Source: Diphasiastrum complanatum
Lineage: Eukaryota; Streptophyta; Lycopodiopsida; Lycopodiales; Lycopodiaceae
Assembly: GCA_029204225.1 (NCBI GenBank)
Contig: CM055101.1
Span: forward strand, 3,478,684-3,542,683
DNA: 64,000 nt
Direction of reading: 5' to 3'
Under the pieces are notes generated by a model that was not told the origin of the DNA, did no database searches, and saw only the letters and a list, made by a program, of their open reading frames with translations. This document shows, in pieces, positions 21,893-32,931 of this stretch (its first letter is position 1; each line of letters opens with the position of its first letter). The position numbers and the translations under genes were made by a program.

Positions 21893-23029
21893 ATGTTGAC
21901 TGGTTCTGCTGTCTGTCTACTAGTTCTGCTTGTTTGCTTCTTGTTACAGGTTATGCTATCTCCATTCTGGTTGTTAGTTGGGCATGTTCTTGATCATGTC
22001 TATTTGGTTCAATGCCCAGATCAAACAGCAGATGCAGATTCTTAGGGTTGTAGTATGGTTCAACCTGTCACAGATACTCAGTTTTTGAACACTCTTGAAC
22101 TCTTGAAATCACTTGCAATCATTCTACCATGCAAGCATAATGCCCAAAAACAGCTCTTCTTGAAACACGGTTGGGCATTACTATGGCACTTAAAACATAA
22201 TGCTAAAACGGATCATTGCAAAATGGACTAAAATCAGATCCTACACTACCTTACTTGCATAAATTGACAAAACAAGAAACAAAAACTAATCTACAGTAGA
22301 TTAGAAGTCCAAGAATCAAGAAACTAACCAGCCTTTTGATTCTTGGACATCCCAAGAACATCAAGAACTAGAATGTTAGAGAATATGCAAGATTTATGCC
22401 ACATTTCTAGCTTATTTAGTTTACTTGAATGCTGGTCCTACATTAATCCACAAGAAAACATGAAATCTAATCCACTCTACAGTCCACAACCACACACAAA
22501 AGGAGGGAAGGGCAAGATCATAAATGCATCACTCAAGAAACAAGCATGATCAAGGAGCTCAATGGTTGCACCAAACTTGTGAAGGCTCTTCTCATTTCAT
22601 CATGGAGTTGATACAAATCACAAAAAGCTCCTCTTCACAAAGAGGGAGTCTCTTAAATAAGCAAGAGAGCTCCTTAAGTGGCATCCTAGTGGAATTTTCA
22701 CATTTCACAAATGACAAGTGGAATATTGCTCTCCACTAGAGGTCACCATCAAAAGGTTGCTCACTCTACTTTCTTTAAGATAGGTCTACTTGCATTTATT
22801 GCATTTTCTTAGAAATACTAGTTCTTACGTGGTCATTCCATCTTGCGGGATTCACCATGAGGCTTACACAATTCTTACATGTCTTTCCTAGCTAGTATTT
22901 CTCGGCTCTCATACTCGGCTCTCAGTCTTCATTAGTCTCATATCCTCAGAGACCTCCTCGGTCTAAGGTGAGAGGTGCTTTTGAGTTGCTATGTCCAAGT
23001 ATCTTGGGGATTCGTCAAAATCAGCCAAC
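21893..23029 (+). repeat. Dispersed repeat family, copy C (most complete)
   Basis: It runs from GACTGGTTCTGCTGTCTGTC to GGGATTCGTCAAAATCAGCC. Its first 750 bases match copy D (31906-32644) closely; its last 350 match copy B. It therefore links the two partial copies into one unit of about 1.1 kb. No coding frame is evident. Confidence 0.75.
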
Positions 23030-23199
23030 AAATGTGAACTTGGTAATGCACATACCACACAATTGATTGCAACTCAAAAAATATTTCCAACGGAAGGAAA
23101 ATCCCACAATTCTACCATTTGTTGCTTACTTCGTTGGATTCTCAAGAAAACGTCGAAATTTTCACTCAGCACTTTCAATGGTAAATCATGCTTAGACCA
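23030..23199 (-). other. Truncated leader of a minus-strand LTR element
   Basis: About 170 bases adjoin the primer site at 23200-23211 on the internal side and then break into dispersed repeat copy C. No gag frame is long enough to call. Confidence 0.4.
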
Positions 23200-23211
23200 G
23201 CTCTGATACCA
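23200..23211 (-). promoter_or_regulatory. Primer-binding site of a minus-strand LTR element
   Basis: GCTCTGATACCA on the plus strand reads TGGTATCAGAGC on the minus strand, next to the LTR that begins at about 23213. Confidence 0.75.
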
Positions 23212-23212
23212 A

Positions 23213-23708
23213 TATAAAGTCCTCACAACAGGATTCTAGACTAAGCATACCAAACAAAGCAACAACACAAGGGAACATGTGGTGGATAAACCAACCCAAC
23301 CAAACCGAGATCGTACGGATCTAGCCCCCAAACTATGGATCAATCAGAGTCATGGAAAGAGGAGTCACACCAGCAGCATGTAGCTGCCAATCACAAAATC
23401 AAGCATACACTAGTGAGAGCCCAGCAGGTATACTTATACCCTCCGAGGCCCATGCACCACTAGTAGTGCACTGTGACAGCTCATTGGACACCTCTGCAGC
23501 CTATCTGGGCCATGTCATCCAGTTTTCTAATGACTCACTGATAGACCCATACCAACTCCACCACCATGTGTTTTGGCATACAACCATTAATTATGACCAT
23601 GTACACATAAGGGCCCCAATTCCTTTATAGTGACAATCAACTTACGGGTTGTTGGTCTACCGGTCCCTAATGTGGACATGCTACCCGAGACCAGTCATGG
23701 GCATGACA
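23213..23708 (-). repeat. Chromovirus-type LTR, copy 1 (5' LTR by position of primer site)
   Basis: About 496 bases that match 25179-25666 over nearly their whole length. The primer site lies on its left, so this is the 5' LTR of a minus-strand element whose interior is cut off at about 23030. On the minus strand it starts TGTCATGCCC. Confidence 0.75.
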
Positions 23709-23739
23709 CCTGGGAATCTCGATTCACATTCTAGACAAC

Positions 23740-24400
23740 TTCAAAGTGGATTGCCGGAGTCCATGATTGTTTTTTGCCGCACAATTTAGATTTCAACACT
23801 GCCCAACTCGATTTCATGGAGAAGGTGCAGTATCGTTTAATAAAGATTCGACGTGAAGCAAATAAAAGCCCATAGTAACTGCATCTCGCAGGTGTCGTGG
23901 GACCGCCACCAATTTTGGTGGGGGATACTGTTGGAGGGTTTGCGGATCCCAAGCAATCTTAACCCTAGTTAATAAGTGAGAGGGATGTGGCACCCTGCGT
24001 GTGTAAGTCCAACCCGATGATCACATAGAGATTTGATTAATTAAAAAGTTAATAAAAGGACTTTATGCCTTTTTGTAGGACTTTTAATATCGCAGGGCCT
24101 AAATGTCAAGTTAGTGAATAAAGTTGGGTTTCCCTCCAATTTGGATGGTTCCCACTCTTTTTTAAATTTGAATAATTAGGGAGGCAAAACTGGACCAATA
24201 GGATTCAGAGGCCAGGGTCCTCCTCTCTACTATAAAAAGGGACCAATTCGAGTTTCTCACACATGTACATATCTTCATTTCAATAAAGTAGATTGGTTCT
24301 CTTGTCAAATGGATTTATGAATGTCCTTGCTCTCTATCACTTTTCCTGCATCTCTCATGTTTTTTATTGAGTTTTGCTAATTGTTGGATCTGATTGTTAT
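23740..24400 (+). mobile_element. 3' end of an unidentified plus-strand LTR element with LTR
   Basis: A purine-rich tract GGTGGGGGATAC (23917-23928) directly precedes TGTTGGAGGG at 23929, the classical polypurine tract/3' LTR junction. Within the following sequence a TATAAAAAGG box lies at 24231 and an AATAAA signal at 24282. The right end of the LTR is unclear. About 190 bases to the left may be the end of pol but are too decayed to assign. Confidence 0.55.
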
Positions 24401-24517
24401 TGGGATTGCATGTTTCTATATGTTTTATGAGGGAGAAAGGGAGAGAGAGAAAGAGTAGGCTATCTTCATTGTGGATCTAGTGTTAATGGATGTAGTGTTA
24501 ATGCTTAGGGTTAATGG

Positions 24518-25063
24518 ATGTTAGAGTTAGATGTGAATCTTCCATTCATGCTTTCATCAAGGACCACGCCATTGTTCAGAAGACCAATCAGCATCGAGGA
24601 CCAGATCCAGAGCTTTTTAGCAAAACATCCTCATGAGTCCTCGCGTGGTGGTTGGGTCCTCAAGTTTAAGACCTCTAAAATAGAGGTCGACAAAGAATTG
24701 GATAAAATACCCACATTGTGAGAGCAGCCAGCTTGGAGAGTTATAGTTTTTGAGAAAACTCCAAAATCTATCAGGAGTTATTTGGCCATCCCTCATCAAT
24801 TGCGCATAGATCCATATTACGTACTAATGCCACGTTGGAATAAGTGGAAGGATTTGGGATTGGCCATGGATAAAATTACTATCCATACGTCGAACTGGCC
24901 AATCATCCACCAACCTTACAATTGGGAAATTTCAGTGGATTTCCACTGGGCACTACAAGCGTACCACCGGGAGTATATACACTCTCCCAATTCGATAGTG
25001 AGGCAGTCGGCGCTTTTTGCAAAAGACGACTCTATTGGCATCCGTGGCAACGCAATGGGATAA
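24518..25063 (+). pseudogene. Unidentified ORF with one in-frame stop
   Basis: A frame of about 180 codons is broken only by TGA at 24719-24721. The protein is Pro/Trp-rich in its second half (WNKWKDLG, WPIIHQPYNWEI). It lies between the putative LTR that starts at 23929 and the chromovirus LTR at 25179. Position suggests a gag-like or leader ORF of a retroelement, but I recognise no motif. Confidence 0.35.
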
Positions 25064-25178
25064 TTGCCTTCCTCGTTTGGCATTCAATCCAAATCAGCCA
25101 ATGGCGTCAGAGAGCAGTAAGGTTGAGCTGTCGGTGGCTAGATTGTATTTCTGTGTTGCAATGATGGGAGGCTCCTGG

Positions 25179-25666
25179 TATAAAGTCCTCATAATAGGAT
25201 TCTAGACTAAGCATACCATAAAAATCAACAACACAAGGGAACAGGTGGTGGATAAACCAACCCAACCAAACCTAGATCTTATGAATCTAGACTCCAAGCT
25301 ATGGATCAATCAGAGTCATGGAAAGAGGAGTCACACCAGCAGCATGTAGCTACCAATCACAAAATCAAGCATACACTAGTGAGAGCCCAGCAGGTATACT
25401 TATACCCTCCAAGGCCCGTGCACCACTAGTAGTGCACTGTGACACCTCACTAGACACCTCTGCAGCCTATCTGGGCCACGTCATCCAGTTCCCTAATGAC
25501 TTTTGGATAGACCCATACCAACTCCACCACCATGTGTTTTGGCCTACCACCATTAATTATGACCATGTAGGCCCCAATTCCCTTATAGTCACAATTAACT
25601 TACGGGTTGTTGGTCTACCGGTCTCTAACATGGACACGCTACCCGAGACCAGTCATGGGCATAACA
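25179..25666 (-). repeat. Chromovirus LTR, copy 2 (3' LTR)
   Basis: It starts TATAAAGTCCTCA on the plus strand and ends at GGGCATAACA, so on the minus strand it begins TGTTATGCCC. It directly follows, on the minus strand, the end of the chromovirus pol at 25754, and so is its 3' LTR. It matches the LTR at 23213-23708. Confidence 0.75.
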
Positions 25667-25699
25667 CTTGGAAAAGTTCTGTCCTCAGAACTTAAAACT

Positions 25700-26690
25700 G
25701 GAAAAGTTTCTCCTTAAGCTTCCTTCTTGTTCCCAAGAATCGTCATCGTCCGTTCATCCCCTCCATCGAACTAGATGCTCGATAACTATACGATTTCTCA
25801 ATTGTTTAGTTCTTGTATTGAAGATCTTTTCAGGTTCAATATGAGATACACCCGATGATTTATCTAACAGGTCCAACTGATCTCCAGATCCAAGATGCTC
25901 TCCTTCACGAAGACTCCTTTTGAGATGACTTACGTGAAATACGGGATGCACTTGTGATCCTTCCGGGAGTTCCAATTGGTAAGCTAAGGATCCAATCTTT
26001 TTCAAGATCTTAAATGGTCCTCTATATCTAGAGGACAACTTATAATGCTTGCCAATATGCATTACACTTGAATCCTTCGGGATTCTCAAATATACCCAGT
26101 CTCTCACTTGGAAGTCTCTCGGTAATCTTTTCAGATTTGCATAATGTCTGTCCCTACTAGGCACTCTGGACATTCTCACGTGCAATCCGTAGCATTTCTT
26201 GCATATCGTGTAGGAAATCTGCTACTTTCTGAAATTTGATTGTCTGAGTTTCAACCGCGATGGGTGACCTAGGCTCAAAACCGTACATAAGCATAAACGG
26301 GCTATAACCGGTAGCCGAATGCTTACTATTATTATAGGCAAACTCGATCAATGGAAGATACTTCTCCCTATCAAATTGTCGTCTAAAAACATAAGCCCGA
26401 AGCATTTGTTCCATTGTCTGATTTTTTTTCATCTCAGGATGATCAGAAGAACCCAAGCTCAGTGTCGTCTTTAGTTTAGCAAACACGGCGGACCAAAAGT
26501 GACTGGTGAACTTTGGATCGCGATCGCTCACAATATCACTTGGTAATCCGTAAAACCTAAATAGATGCTCCACAAATATCTGAGCTAAATCAAAAGCCTT
26601 TGCGGTGGTCTTCACCGGAATAAACGTAGCCAATTTGGTAAGACAGTCAACCACTACCCAAATTACATCATGTTGTTTATTCGCCGATAT
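25700..26690 (-). pseudogene. Chromovirus integrase C-terminal part with chromodomain
   Basis: On the minus strand the frame starts at NKQHDVIWVVVDCLTKLATF and includes VSDRDPKFTSHFWSAVFAKL and SPFMLMYGFEPRSP of the Ty3/gypsy integrase core. A frame change near 26165 leads to the C-terminal domain (LSSRYRGPFKILKKIG, VHPVFHVSHLK) and then a chromodomain-like end (LRNRIVIEHLVRWRG, a stop, DDDDSWEQE). Chromodomains in this position target integration to marked chromatin in the family. Everything upstream of the integrase core is missing and replaced by a copia fragment at 26690. The same family occurs on the plus strand at 37.7-41.7 kb. Confidence 0.85.
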
Positions 26691-28800
26691 ACATAACTGA
26701 TCTTCAATGAAGATGACATCCTGGCTAGTGAATATCTTCGACTTGATGGGATTGAACAACTTGTAGGCTTGATCTGAAGTAGTGTAGCTAATGAAAATAC
26801 ATTTGATCCTTTAGATGTCGAGCTTCTTCTTGAGATCGTGAGGAATTTGCGCATAAGTAGTACATCCAAAAACTTTTAAGTTTGATAGAGAAGGTTTGGT
26901 ACCTGTCCAAGCTTTGAATGGTGTTTTGCTTGAGAGACTTTAGTAGGACATTTGTTCTAAATATAGGTTGATGTTGAAACAGATTCAATCCAGAAGGACT
27001 TCAAAAGTGTCGCATGTGATAACATGCACTTTGCCGATTCGAGTAAGGTTCTGTTCTTTCTCTCAGCAAGACCATTTGACTAAGGCGAATACGAGGTAAT
27101 GTATTGTTGCTCAATGTCATTGTTAAGGTAGTAGTACTTGAATTTGGTGGAGATATATTCTCCCCCATTATTTGACCTTAGTGGTTTGATTCGTTTACCA
27201 ATCTGATTTTCTGCATGCTTTTTGAATTGTCTGAACTTGAAGGAAGACTTTGATTTCTATTTAATGAAATAAACCACTGTTCTTCTGGAGAGTTCGTCAA
27301 TGAAGGTAATGAAATCTTTGCATCTAGCAATGAAGGAGTTTGCATAGGTCCACATATATCTGTATGAAGAACATCTAACAGACCTTTTGTTGCATGCCTA
27401 TGACTTGATCTAAAAGGAATCCTAGTCTACTTTCAAGGGATGCAGCTATGACAGACAGGGAGATCAACTTTACTAGAAGGATATTTGAGATCAAGAGCCA
27501 TGATTGTCTCGACATGTTCAAAACAGACGCATAATTCAAGTGTCCTAAGCGATGATGCCATAGTAATGCTTTATTGACAAGAACAAAGGTCTTCAAGACT
27601 TGACTAGAATCATAATAACAATGCGCCAATCTATATAAGTATCCATGCCTCTTGCCGAGTGCAAGGATCTTATTACTCCTATCGATAATTCTACATTAAT
27701 CAGACTCAAACTCCACCTTATGATCTAAATCTGTAATTCTACTTACTGATAATAGATTTGTAGAGAGTTTAGGAACATACAAGACTTTTGATAGTAGTTT
27801 GAATTGATAATGCTGGAGTCTCAATCTTACAGTACCTTCACCTTCGATAGTGTGAGTACTATCATCACCAAGATAAACATACTTCTTTGTGCTATAAGTC
27901 GTATAGGATTGGAAAATATCACGATGATTGGTCATATGTTGAGTAGCTCCAGAATCTACAAACCACAAATCATCTGAATTCACGTATTTGTCTTTGACCA
28001 TAAAAGTGCCTTCGTCCATTTCGACTTGAGGAGGTGTTGTATCTGTATTTGCTTGTTGATCAGGTTGCTTGGCTTCATTTTTTGCTTTGAAAATTCGGCA
28101 ACCCTAGATCTCATAATTATTGCATTTGCAATGTCTACTGCTGTATGACCATTTATGACAGTGATGCAATCAAATTTTGGATTTAACCAACGCTTATCTT
28201 CTGTGTGGCCTGATCTTTTGCATCTGTTGCAAATCTTCCTATCACCAAAATTCTTCTGTTGTTTTCCAGATTGATGATCATTTGTCTTTGACTCACTCTT
28301 TTTAGACGACTCCCTCTTAAACTTAGACTTCTTAGAAGATTTATTCTTCTGAGTAAATAGAGTATTTTTGGAATCACCATTATTGTCATAGCGTTCATCA
28401 TGAGCTTCTACTTCCTCTTTGACTCCATCTATTGTCTTTTGAAGTGTCATTGTCACATATTTCGCCAGTAAAGTTCGAGTTGTGTGGAATGACCTAGGTA
28501 GGGCTCGAAGAAAATAGCTAATTTGTTTTTCCTTTGAGATTGCATTTTCTGCGTCAAAATTCTGCAAAGAAATAAATAGATCTTTTATCTTTCGTACGAA
28601 TGTGGTCAGGTCTTTATCGTCTCATTGTAGATAAGTTAATTGGTCTTCCAAGAACATGATTTGATTACGAGATCTAGTCTCATTCTTGGTTTGCGATTCT
28701 TTCCATAAATCTTTTGCGTTCGAAATTGATGTAAGATCTAGCATTATTTTGTCATGCAATAATTGCTATAGCTTTGTCATTAAAGATATCCTCCTCTACT
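26690..28800 (-). pseudogene. Copia gag-protease-integrase fragment
   Basis: Read on the minus strand, gag (from about 28800) includes FDAENAISKEKQISYFLRAL and a zinc knuckle whose last cysteine is Arg (CNRCKRSGHTEDKR). The protease has FVDSGATQHMTNH near 27950 and the expected VLYVPKLSTNLLSV. The integrase has LLWHHRLGHLNYASV at about 27560, followed by many stops. The last recognisable part is the domain after the core (LKVFGCTTYAQIPHDLKKKL, CIFISY, SQDVIFIEDQ), where the sequence changes abruptly into chromovirus integrase. RT and RNase H are absent. Confidence 0.85.
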
Positions 28801-29600
28801 TGTAGAATTTCTTGCAGAGATCAGTTCTAGGGGTACTCGTTTCATGGGTGGAGGTTGAAACATCACCACCTATTAGTAGGGGATTTGCATCTGCAAAAAT
28901 TTGTGTTGGAAGATCTCAGACAATGTCTTTTTTTCTTTGGAAGATCTATCATGTATTTTCAGATATAGGAAGATGTCAAAGCCTTTCTCGATCTTTTCAT
29001 TGGGGTTACACCACCTCTTGGTCAGACATATATGATTGGATTGATTTTGACCTCCTCAAGGTAGGAGTAGCCATTCTCTCAAGTGATGGGCATAATGTCC
29101 TACTAGTTTGATATCACATTCCTTGTTTCTTCTAGTTAGGAAGGAGATAGTCTCTGGACTGGCACAAGCATCAGTAGAAGTTTCAAAGGATCCTGGAATC
29201 AGAGGCCATCTGAACAGGCTTAGTGTATCAGTAATAGGACGGTGGTCAAAGGTGTGGTCACTCAGAGGAAATTTTACGTTTGGAATAAAATACATAGGCA
29301 TCTCTTTTTCTTTTGTAAAGTATACACAGGAAAAGGGTTGCAGTTCACTTTGATGTGTCCCAAATTTATCTTTTCTCAGCTTTGATACTCATGTAATTTC
29401 CTAGCCATCATTGATGTGGTCGTCTCTATGGCTGCTAGCTCAATGCATAGATTTGCTATGATCTTTCTTTGACCCTTCCGATGTTCTTTATTATCCCAAA
29501 TCTAGGCTAAGCAATAGTTGATGTAGGTTTTGGTATAGTGAAAACAAAAAACTCTTTATCATAGCAGGGAGGTTTTAAAATGGTGGCCGTAGCTAAGGCC
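28801..29600. other. Unassigned, probably old repeat
   Basis: Short open frames on both strands (28812-29111 plus, 29056-29301 minus) show no family resemblance. I see no LTR end or simple repeat. Confidence 0.35.
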
Positions 29601-30093
29601 TCTTTTAGATGTCTGAAGGCTATTTCATAGTCATTAGTCCACTCCCAAACTACATCTTTTTCTGTACAATCCATTTAGAGGGTAAGCTCTCGATGCATAT
29701 GCCATCACATAGGGTCTAATACATCCAATACCCCCCAAGAAAGATTGTAATTGGATAACAGTAGTTGGAGCCCTCAAAGCTAGGAGCATTTTTATTTTCT
29801 CAAGGTCAATAGCCATCCCATACTTGCTAATCACGTGCCCTAGCAATACCCGATATGGCATGCCAAACACACATTTGTTTGCATTTAATGCAATACATGT
29901 GGTAGCACACTTTTGAAAATCCCTCTATGCTAGATGCTCCACATAAATCATCCATGAATGTCTTCAGATCATTATCCAGAATATTATCAAAATTCTCATT
30001 CATAAATCTTTGGTAAGTAGCAGGGGCGTTACATAGCCCGAATGGCATCACGTGATGTTCATCAATATCAGCATAGAATGACCGAGTTGACAA
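29600..30093 (-). pseudogene. Gypsy RT fragment (middle and C-terminal part)
   Basis: The minus-strand frame reads HHVMPFGLCNAPATYQRFMN and then FMDDL where the YVDD box belongs; after a frame change it reads LLGHVISKYGMAIDLEKIK and LQSFLGGIGCIRPYV. This is the palm and thumb region of a Ty3/gypsy RT. The fingers region is found separately at 35898-36101, also on the minus strand, so the two may be parts of one element split by the sequence in between. Confidence 0.8.
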
Positions 30094-30139
30094 GGCAAGT
30101 AGAAGCCATTATACAGCTACCCTCCAACTATTACTCACC

Positions 30140-31680
30140 TTCTTTCTGAGAGGCTTGAGAGATGACATACAATTACTAGTACGTCAGAGTATCCCTCTGA
30201 CTTTGGCAGGGGCTATGTTACGGTGGAGGATGTTCAGATCGCCATTGCTCATGCATGTAACATATCTAGAGCTGTGAATAGTATGAACATCAGACCAAAT
30301 GTATGGGGACAGACACCAATTGGAGGAACTTTGATGCACAATCATCCACAAACTTTACAAGCTAGAGGACCCGCTACTGTTATAACAGAATCTAGGCCTC
30401 AGCCTAGGATTTTAGAATTGATGCCACCTGAGCCTCGCAGTCAAGTGATCAGTCTTGATAAAGGATACGAGAGTAGTGGATCCAATTTTGGCCTAGAAGA
30501 CGTGAAAGAAATGTTGAAGGGATATATGGACATTATGAATGAGAATATATCAACACTAGCTTCAGACATGAACTTCATAAAGCAACAACAGAATTTGTTA
30601 GGCCAAAGGAAACCATTTGACCAACCACCAGGTATAGTATGCTGATTTTGCCAAGGAAACCACTTGAATAGAAACTATTTCAACACAGTTTGTGCTTTAT
30701 GTAAAAAGACTTGTGAATCATAGATCACAAGATGAAAGAGTAGTTGGCAGATTTCTACAAAGACCATCTATAATACGATCTCAAGACAAGGCAAAAGCTA
30801 AAATGGAGGATGAATGGCCTCCAGTGAATCTGATAGAGATTGAATCGATAGACTTTATAAAGACAAAGGGAGAAGTACTAGCTGTAACCAGAAGCAAGAC
30901 ACCAATGAATCCTTCCACTACATCTTGGAAGAAGGTAGTCAAGAAAAAGATAGATGATGTGTCTGCCTTGCACAAAATGATCTCTCAGTGATAGTAAATA
31001 CACCTATAGTCGACATCGACAAAGTAGAGCCTGGAGAAGTGGAGAGACTGGAAGCCAGAAAGCCACCTAAGGTAGTACAAAAGAAGGAAAAGATTGAAAT
31101 TGTACCACACAAAAATAGAGCCATAGTTAGACGGGTTCATGACATAGACCTCAGTCATAGGATCGAAAACCTAGAACTAAGTAGAACCTTGAATGAATTG
31201 CGATTAGAGATAGGCTTATGGCAATTACTCCAACTTTCATCTTCGATCTGTCGGAAAGTAAAACAGATGATGATACCAATGAATTTGGGAATGAGGAGGA
31301 TAGAACCACATGTGATAGGAAAAGTGGACAATAACATACTAGACCGATATTGTCCCAAAGTCGATGTCACCATAGATGGTCTAGTTATCCAAGGAGCTAT
31401 GGTGAATGCGGGATCTGTGATGAATATAGTGAGCTTAGAATTGGTAGACAGACTTGGAATAGACTTGGAGCCTACTTCACTGACTGCCTTGAAGTTGGAC
31501 AACAACTTTGTCGTTAAACCTAAAGGAGAAATGAGATATGTCCCCATTACAATTGTTGGAAAGACTATGAATGTGGATTTCTATGTCATGAGAATGCTGA
31601 TGGGCTATAAGAGTTATTCTATCTTGCTGGGGAGGCCTTGGTTACGATTAAGTGACTGCACTATAGACATTCTTCCATGA
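30140..31680 (+). pseudogene. Gypsy gag and aspartic protease fragment
   Basis: Gag-like sequence begins with FLRGLRDDIQLLV (about 30144), changes frame, and runs through 30223-30645. A decayed region follows (30650-30985). The frame 30988-31680 holds a protease whose active-site region reads VIQGAMVNAGSVMNIVSLEL, where the catalytic Asp of the family's V(D)(S/G)GS.VN pattern is Asn and Gly is Ala, so it would be inactive. It ends SILLGRPWLRLSDCTIDILP, the usual tail of this protease type. No RT follows; at about 31905 the sequence changes to dispersed repeat copy D. Confidence 0.7.
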
Positions 31681-31905
31681 CTACTAATCTTCAGTAGAGA
31701 GAAGATCCGAACAGGCAATAGACAACATATAAAATACAGTAACCATTTACGAGAAGAATAAGAGACTATAGGGAAAAAACCAGCAACCAATAAAGTAACC
31801 ATTGCTTTCACAAAAATGCTAACCACAGAGTAATCGGCAACAACAGAATTGACACAAAATTCCTTCCTAGAAACCAATTCAAAAAGCATAAAAACGAATC
31901 GAATG

Positions 31906-32644
31906 TTGTTGATTGGTTCTACTGTCTGTCTACTAGTTCTACTTGTTTGCTTCTTGTTACAGCTTATGCTACCTCCATTCTGGTTGTTAGTTGGGCATGT
32001 TCTTGATCATGTTTATTTGGTTCAATGCCCAGATCAGACAACAGATGCAAATTCTCAGGGTTGTAGTATGGCTCAACCTGTCATGGATACTCAGTTTTCG
32101 AACACTCTTGAACTCTTGAAATCACTTGCAATCATTCTACCATGCAAGCACACGGTTGGGCATTACGGTTATTCTTGAAACATGGTTGGGCATTACTATG
32201 GCGCTTAAAACATAATGCTAAAATGGATCATTGCAAAATGGACTAAAATCAGATCCTACACTACCTTACTTGCATAAATTGACAAAACAAGAAACAAACA
32301 CTAATCTACAGCATGTTAGAAGTCCAAGAATCAAGAAACTAATTGGACATCCCAAGAACATCAAGAACTAGAATGTTAGAGAATATGCAAGATTTATGCC
32401 ACATTTCTAGCCTATTTTGTTTACTTGAATGCTAGAAACATCAAATTTAATCCACTCTACAATCCACAACCACACACAAAAGGAGGGAAGGGCAAGATCA
32501 TAAATGCATCACTCAAGAAACAAGCATGATCAAGGAGCTCAATGGTTGCACCAAACTCGTGAAGGCTCTTCTCATTTCAGCATGGAGTTGATACAAATCA
32601 CAAAAAGCTCCTCTTCACAAAGAGGGAGTCTCTTAAATAAGCAA
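31906..32644 (+). repeat. Dispersed repeat family, copy D (5' part)
   Basis: It matches 21893-22650 closely (GGTTCT.CTGTCTGTCTACTAG, CATGTTCTTGATCATGT, CAAGGAGCTCAATGGTTGC) and breaks off at CTTAAATAAGCAAG, where the other copies continue. Confidence 0.75.
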
Positions 32645-32683
32645 GTGGAGGTGTTGCGAAATGTTTAGTTGCAAGCCACGCAC

Positions 32684-32931
32684 ATGAAAGTGCCATGAGC
32701 TTGAGTGCCCAGTGAAGTCCTTGAGAATTCTCAATATCCCATAAGTAACTACTTGCCTTGAACTCTCTCATATATAAGTTGGGGCTTCTCTATATCCTCT
32801 ATCCCCTGGTACCAGCCCTTTTGGGAGTTAGACGGATGGTGGGTGGCTAGGCGACTAGGGTTGGGATCCCCGTACGCGGCTCGTGTGCGTACATGTGTGT
32901 GCGTGGCCTGAGGCCCAAATTCTTTACAGTT
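32684..32931 (+). repeat. Short LTR-like repeat, second copy
   Basis: It matches 20316-20551 from CACGCACATGAAAGTGCC to CCCAAATTCTTTACA, with a small insertion near 32720. No primer site follows, so it would be a 3' LTR or a solo LTR. Confidence 0.65.
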
